Both the position numbers and the translations under genes were made by a program. Of a stretch of 64,000 bases of DNA, positions 61,239 to 64,000 are shown one piece after another; the stretch's first letter is position 1, and every line of letters begins with the position of its first letter. Origin of the DNA: TMED23 sp964566055 (GTDB lineage: Bacteria > Pseudomonadota > Alphaproteobacteria > Rhodospirillales > UBA2165); NCBI GenBank assembly GCA_964566055.1, contig CAZMHI010000014.1, forward strand, positions 1 through 64,000, read 5' to 3'. The notes beneath the pieces were generated by a model. That model was given only the letters and a program-made list of their open reading frames with translations. It ran no database searches and was not told where the DNA came from.

Positions 61239-61973
61239 TTGAAAAAAGTAGAATCTTTAACCCTAATTAGTCTTATCGCCTGTTTTCTTTTCAACCTATC
61301 ACCCAACTCTGCAGAAGCGGCAAAATGCGATAAATTACCCGAGGTTGCGTGGTGGAGTCAGTCCCACGCGAAAGTTATCGCGACGGTCGACAGAGGCTAT
61401 AAAGGAAATTGGCAAAAATATATTGGCCGTTGGCAATCCTATCGTGACCGGATGCAAGCCCTGCTGGACAGCAATTCCGTTGCCGTTGTTAAATCGCGCG
61501 GTATTAGAATGCGGGGCAAGCAACTGGCCGATCATATTAAGGATATCGATTCGCGGCTAAACGTTCTGCGTTGCCTTGAAAAAGAAAATGAAAATTCCGC
61601 TGGAATCGATCTTGAGAATTTTAATACTGCGGCTGGTGGAAATTCTCCTGCCCGCTCAAATAAAACACAAGTTGCCGCCATTAGCGGAAAGCAGCTTGAT
61701 ATTGAAGTTACCGCTAAATGCATCAAAGACAGCGCAGTTTTCCAAATTACCAATCTCGGCGCCAAATGGCCACGTCTCGGCGAAATTAATATTTATAAAA
61801 TTAACGGTAAGGCATTGCTGTCCAAACGCCGGGTGCGGATGAGAAATTCCCAGCAAGCCACCTTCAAAATTCGCAAACGCGGTGGTGGTTCTTATGGCCC
61901 GGTGGGGCTTTGGGTATCACCAAGCTGGGACAAGCGCGCCTTTAAATACGACGCGATAGTCACTTGTGGCTAG
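61239..61973 (+). CDS. Exported protein of unknown function
   Basis: This is a 244-residue protein. Start TTG 61239 is uncertain. A signal peptide (LTLISLIACFLFNLSPNSAEA) is followed by a helical region with KCDKLPEVAWWSQSHAKVIATVD and YIGRWQSYRDRMQALLD. The C-terminal 90 residues read as a beta domain, with VTAKCIKDSAVFQITNLGAKWP and VGLWVSPSWDKRAFKYDAIVTC. Four or five Cys could form disulfides. No family recognised. It stands alone. Confidence 0.6.
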   Translation: MKKVESLTLISLIACFLFNLSPNSAEAAKCDKLPEVAWWSQSHAKVIATVDRGYKGNWQKYIGRWQSYRDRMQALLDSNSVAVVKSRGIRMRGKQLADHIKDIDSRLNVLRCLEKENENSAGIDLENFNTAAGGNSPARSNKTQVAAISGKQLDIEVTAKCIKDSAVFQITNLGAKWPRLGEINIYKINGKALLSKRRVRMRNSQQATFKIRKRGGGSYGPVGLWVSPSWDKRAFKYDAIVTCG

Positions 61974-61983
61974 CCGGAATTAG

Positions 61984-62003
61984 CACCCGCCGTTAAGCGG
62001 GTG
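61984..62003. terminator. Hairpin over the convergent gene ends
   Basis: CACCCGC and GCGGGTG form a 7-bp stem with a CGTTAA loop that contains the TAA stop of the minus-strand gene. It lies between convergent genes and could end transcription from either side, though no T-run follows. Confidence 0.35.
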
Positions 62004-64000
62004 TAAAATCCCCAAATCCCTTACCTACTTCGGCTAAAGATTTCAGCAAAGCTGATGGTTTGACCCAGTCGCCATAGCGTTCGTTCAGCTCACAGACTTT
62101 TTCATATACTTTCGGCAAACCGATCAGATCGGCATAGAACATCGGTCCACCCCAATAGCGCGGGTAACCATAGCCGTAATGCCAGATGACATCGATATCG
62201 GCGGCCCGGATTGCCAGGCCTTCTTCCAACACCATGGCGCCGGTATTGATCATCGAATAGAGATAGGTTTCGAGAATTTCTTCATCCGAAAATTCGCGGC
62301 GTTCAAATCCCAGCTCAGCAGAAGTTTTAATGATCAATTCTTCGGTAAATGGATCAGGCTCGCCCTTGCGGCTGCCATCTTCATATTTGTACCAGCCGGC
62401 ATTGGTTTTCTGACCATAGCGGCCAGTTTCATACATGCGGTCGAGAATAATCGACTGGCGACGGTCGCCGTAAAGTTTTTTCTGTTCCTGGCGCACCAAA
62501 TATCGCACATCGACGCCGGCCAGATCGTTCATAGCGAACGGGCCCATCGGGAAGCCATAATCATAAATGACTTTGTCAATCTGCCACGGCAGTGCACCTT
62601 CTTCGACCATAAACTCGGCGATACGGGCTGCGGGATGAAGCATCCGATTGCCAACAAAGCCATCGCCGACGCCAACCAAGACGCCAATTTTGCGAATTTT
62701 CTTGGCGAGATCCATAATCGTCGCAATGGTCTCGTTGGAGCTGTCTTTGGTTCTGACATTCTCCATCAGCTTCATTATATTAGCCGGGCTGAAGAAATGA
62801 GTACCGCAAACCTTTTCGGGACGGTTCGTGGCCGTCGCGATTTCATTGATATCCAAGGTCGAGGTATTACTCGCCAAAATCGCTTCCGGCTTACAGACTT
62901 TATCAAGCTCAGCGAAAATCTTCTTCTTAAGCTCCATCTCTTCAAAGACGGCTTCGATGACAATATCGACGTCCGCCAGATCAGCATAATCGGTCGTGCC
63001 TGAAACCAGGCTCATACATTGATCCATTTTCTCCTGGGTAATGCGCCCGCGCGATACAGAACCGGCATAATTGTCTTTAACCTTTTGCAGCCCGGCATCA
63101 AGTGCATCCTGGGCGATATCGACAACAACAACAGGAATACCGGCATTGGCAAAATTCATGGCGATACCGCCGCCCATTGTGCCGCTACCGATAATCGCCG
63201 CTTTTTTAATCTCCTGAGGCTGAGTATCTTTAGGAACATCCGGAATTTTAGCGACGCCGCGTTCAGCAAAGAACATATGCCGCATTGACTTGGCTTCCGC
63301 TGTCATCATCAACCGCACAAAGGTTTCACGCTCAAAGGCCAGGCCTTCGACGATGTCCATTTTAGTCGAAGCTTCGACCGTATTGATGCATTCAAAGGGC
63401 GATTCCATGTTGCGTGATTTTGGCGCAACTTTTTTTCGCCAATCTTCAAAAATCTGCGGATCGACGTTGCTGATTTTGTCGGTTTGCGCACCGGTTTGAC
63501 GTGGCGCCTCACCACTATCAGCTTTTTGCTCGGCAAGCGCGACCGCGCGGGCGACCAGATCGCCTTCAACAATTTCATCAATGGCGCCATATTCAACTGC
63601 AGTTGCCGCATCAATCGGATTACCGCCGACAATCATCTCAAGCGCCTTTTCGATACCAACCAGCCGCGGCAATCTTTGCGTGCCGCCACCGCCCGGGATA
63701 AAGCCAAGGTGAACTTCCGGCTGACCGACGCTGACGGTCGGTGCCGCCAAACGATAGTGGCAGCCCATAGCGAGTTCCATTCCTCCGCCAAGCGCCAAGC
63801 CGTTTATTGCCGCGACGACCGGTTTCGGCGCCAATTCGATTTCGCGGATAACATTTTCAAGTTCCGGCACACCTTCAGGTGTCGCCATACCGAACTCTCC
63901 GATATCAGCACCTGCAACAAACATGCGGCCACCACCGGTAATGACCATACCCTTACAATCATCATCCTCTAAACAGGCCAAGAAATTATCATACAGGCCT
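61993..64000 (-). CDS. Bifunctional enoyl-CoA hydratase / 3-hydroxyacyl-CoA dehydrogenase (5' end beyond window)
   Basis: Open to the window edge: codons before 63981 read GLYDNF with no stop, so the N-terminus is missing and the TTG at 63981 is internal. Hydratase half: GGGRMFVAGADIGEFG, LGGGMELAMGCHYRLA, QPEVHLGFIPGGGGTQRLPRL. Dehydrogenase half: AIIGSGTMGGGIAMNFANAGIPVVVVDI, LASNTSTLDINEIA, HFFSPANIMKLME, VGDGFVGNRMLHP. It performs the two middle steps of fatty acid beta-oxidation (FadB/FadJ type). No fadA is seen in the window. Confidence 0.92.
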   Translation of the reverse strand, partial: GLYDNFLACLEDDDCKGMVITGGGRMFVAGADIGEFGMATPEGVPELENVIREIELAPKPVVAAINGLALGGGMELAMGCHYRLAAPTVSVGQPEVHLGFIPGGGGTQRLPRLVGIEKALEMIVGGNPIDAATAVEYGAIDEIVEGDLVARAVALAEQKADSGEAPRQTGAQTDKISNVDPQIFEDWRKKVAPKSRNMESPFECINTVEASTKMDIVEGLAFERETFVRLMMTAEAKSMRHMFFAERGVAKIPDVPKDTQPQEIKKAAIIGSGTMGGGIAMNFANAGIPVVVVDIAQDALDAGLQKVKDNYAGSVSRGRITQEKMDQCMSLVSGTTDYADLADVDIVIEAVFEEMELKKKIFAELDKVCKPEAILASNTSTLDINEIATATNRPEKVCGTHFFSPANIMKLMENVRTKDSSNETIATIMDLAKKIRKIGVLVGVGDGFVGNRMLHPAARIAEFMVEEGALPWQIDKVIYDYGFPMGPFAMNDLAGVDVRYLVRQEQKKLYGDRRQSIILDRMYETGRYGQKTNAGWYKYEDGSRKGEPDPFTEELIIKTSAELGFERREFSDEEILETYLYSMINTGAMVLEEGLAIRAADIDVIWHYGYGYPRYWGGPMFYADLIGLPKVYEKVCELNERYGDWVKPSALLKSLAEVGKGFGDFTPA

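Noticed and set aside
63981..64000. TTG at 63981 as the true start of the beta-oxidation gene
   Set aside because: The frame stays open to the window edge with no upstream stop, and the hydratase domain is incomplete at this point, so the start lies outside the window.
1..64000. CRISPR arrays, insertion sequences, rRNA genes
   Set aside because: No direct-repeat and spacer pattern, transposase motif or rRNA sequence was seen on reading through the window.

Overview
The window looks like chromosomal DNA of a free-living, probably aquatic, alphaproteobacterium, perhaps Rhodospirillales-like. The evidence is a GapR (DUF2312) nucleoid protein, a UPF0262 protein, an Aap/Bzt-type amino-acid ABC transporter, and the block murA / hisG-hisD-UPF0262-LMW phosphatase-infA-maf-RNase G-yacG, an order I recall from that class. 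A run of ten Ns at 40068-40077 shows this is a draft scaffold. I see no rRNA, insertion sequence or CRISPR array. There are two tRNAs, Thr(GGT) and Val(GAC).

Layout. 1-8941 (minus) is the front of a giant repetitive secreted or surface protein that runs off the left edge: FecR-like N-terminus, acidic and Ala/Glu tracts, tandem beta repeats, two long coiled-coil inserts, a DUF4114-like domain, cadherin/VCBS-like repeats and a PPC-like domain. The reading frame breaks near 8420-8445. A perfect 18-bp palindrome with the CRP consensus lies in its upstream region. 9303-16010 holds a Sel1-repeat protein, a two-subunit 3-oxoacid CoA-transferase, a hydroxyacid dehydrogenase, a double DUF427 protein, a degenerate Hpt/receiver protein, a glycosyltransferase and a diiron ferritin-like protein. 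16208-25339 holds a PAS-only protein and the housekeeping block above, interrupted by one phage-tail-like gene between hisG and murA.

25464-40807 is metabolic. It contains tRNA-Thr, a marR-ThDP enzyme-hisC operon, a four-gene amino-acid ABC transporter with a downstream aminotransferase, and a divergent cluster related to homoprotocatechuate (3,4-dihydroxyphenylacetate) meta-cleavage: dapA-like aldolase, hpaG-like, marR and a ThDP enzyme one way; hpaF, an SDR and hpaD the other way. Together these suggest uptake, transamination, decarboxylation and ring cleavage of aromatic amino-acid-derived substrates, but several canonical pathway enzymes are absent here.

41019-64000 is mixed: a peptidoglycan-binding-like protein, bacteriohemerythrin, two EamA exporters, EgtD, GapR, an SDR without the catalytic Tyr, a flagellin-like secreted-protein candidate, TPR protein, glcDEF glycolate oxidase, rpmJ, two methyltransferases, a flavocytochrome c sulfide dehydrogenase pair, tRNA-Val, an N-formylglutamate amidohydrolase-like protein, a lytic transglycosylase, a membrane class III nucleotide cyclase, an exported protein of unknown function, and the 3' part of a bifunctional enoyl-CoA hydratase/3-hydroxyacyl-CoA dehydrogenase that runs off the right edge.

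All calls come from reading the sequence and family knowledge; no database search was run.
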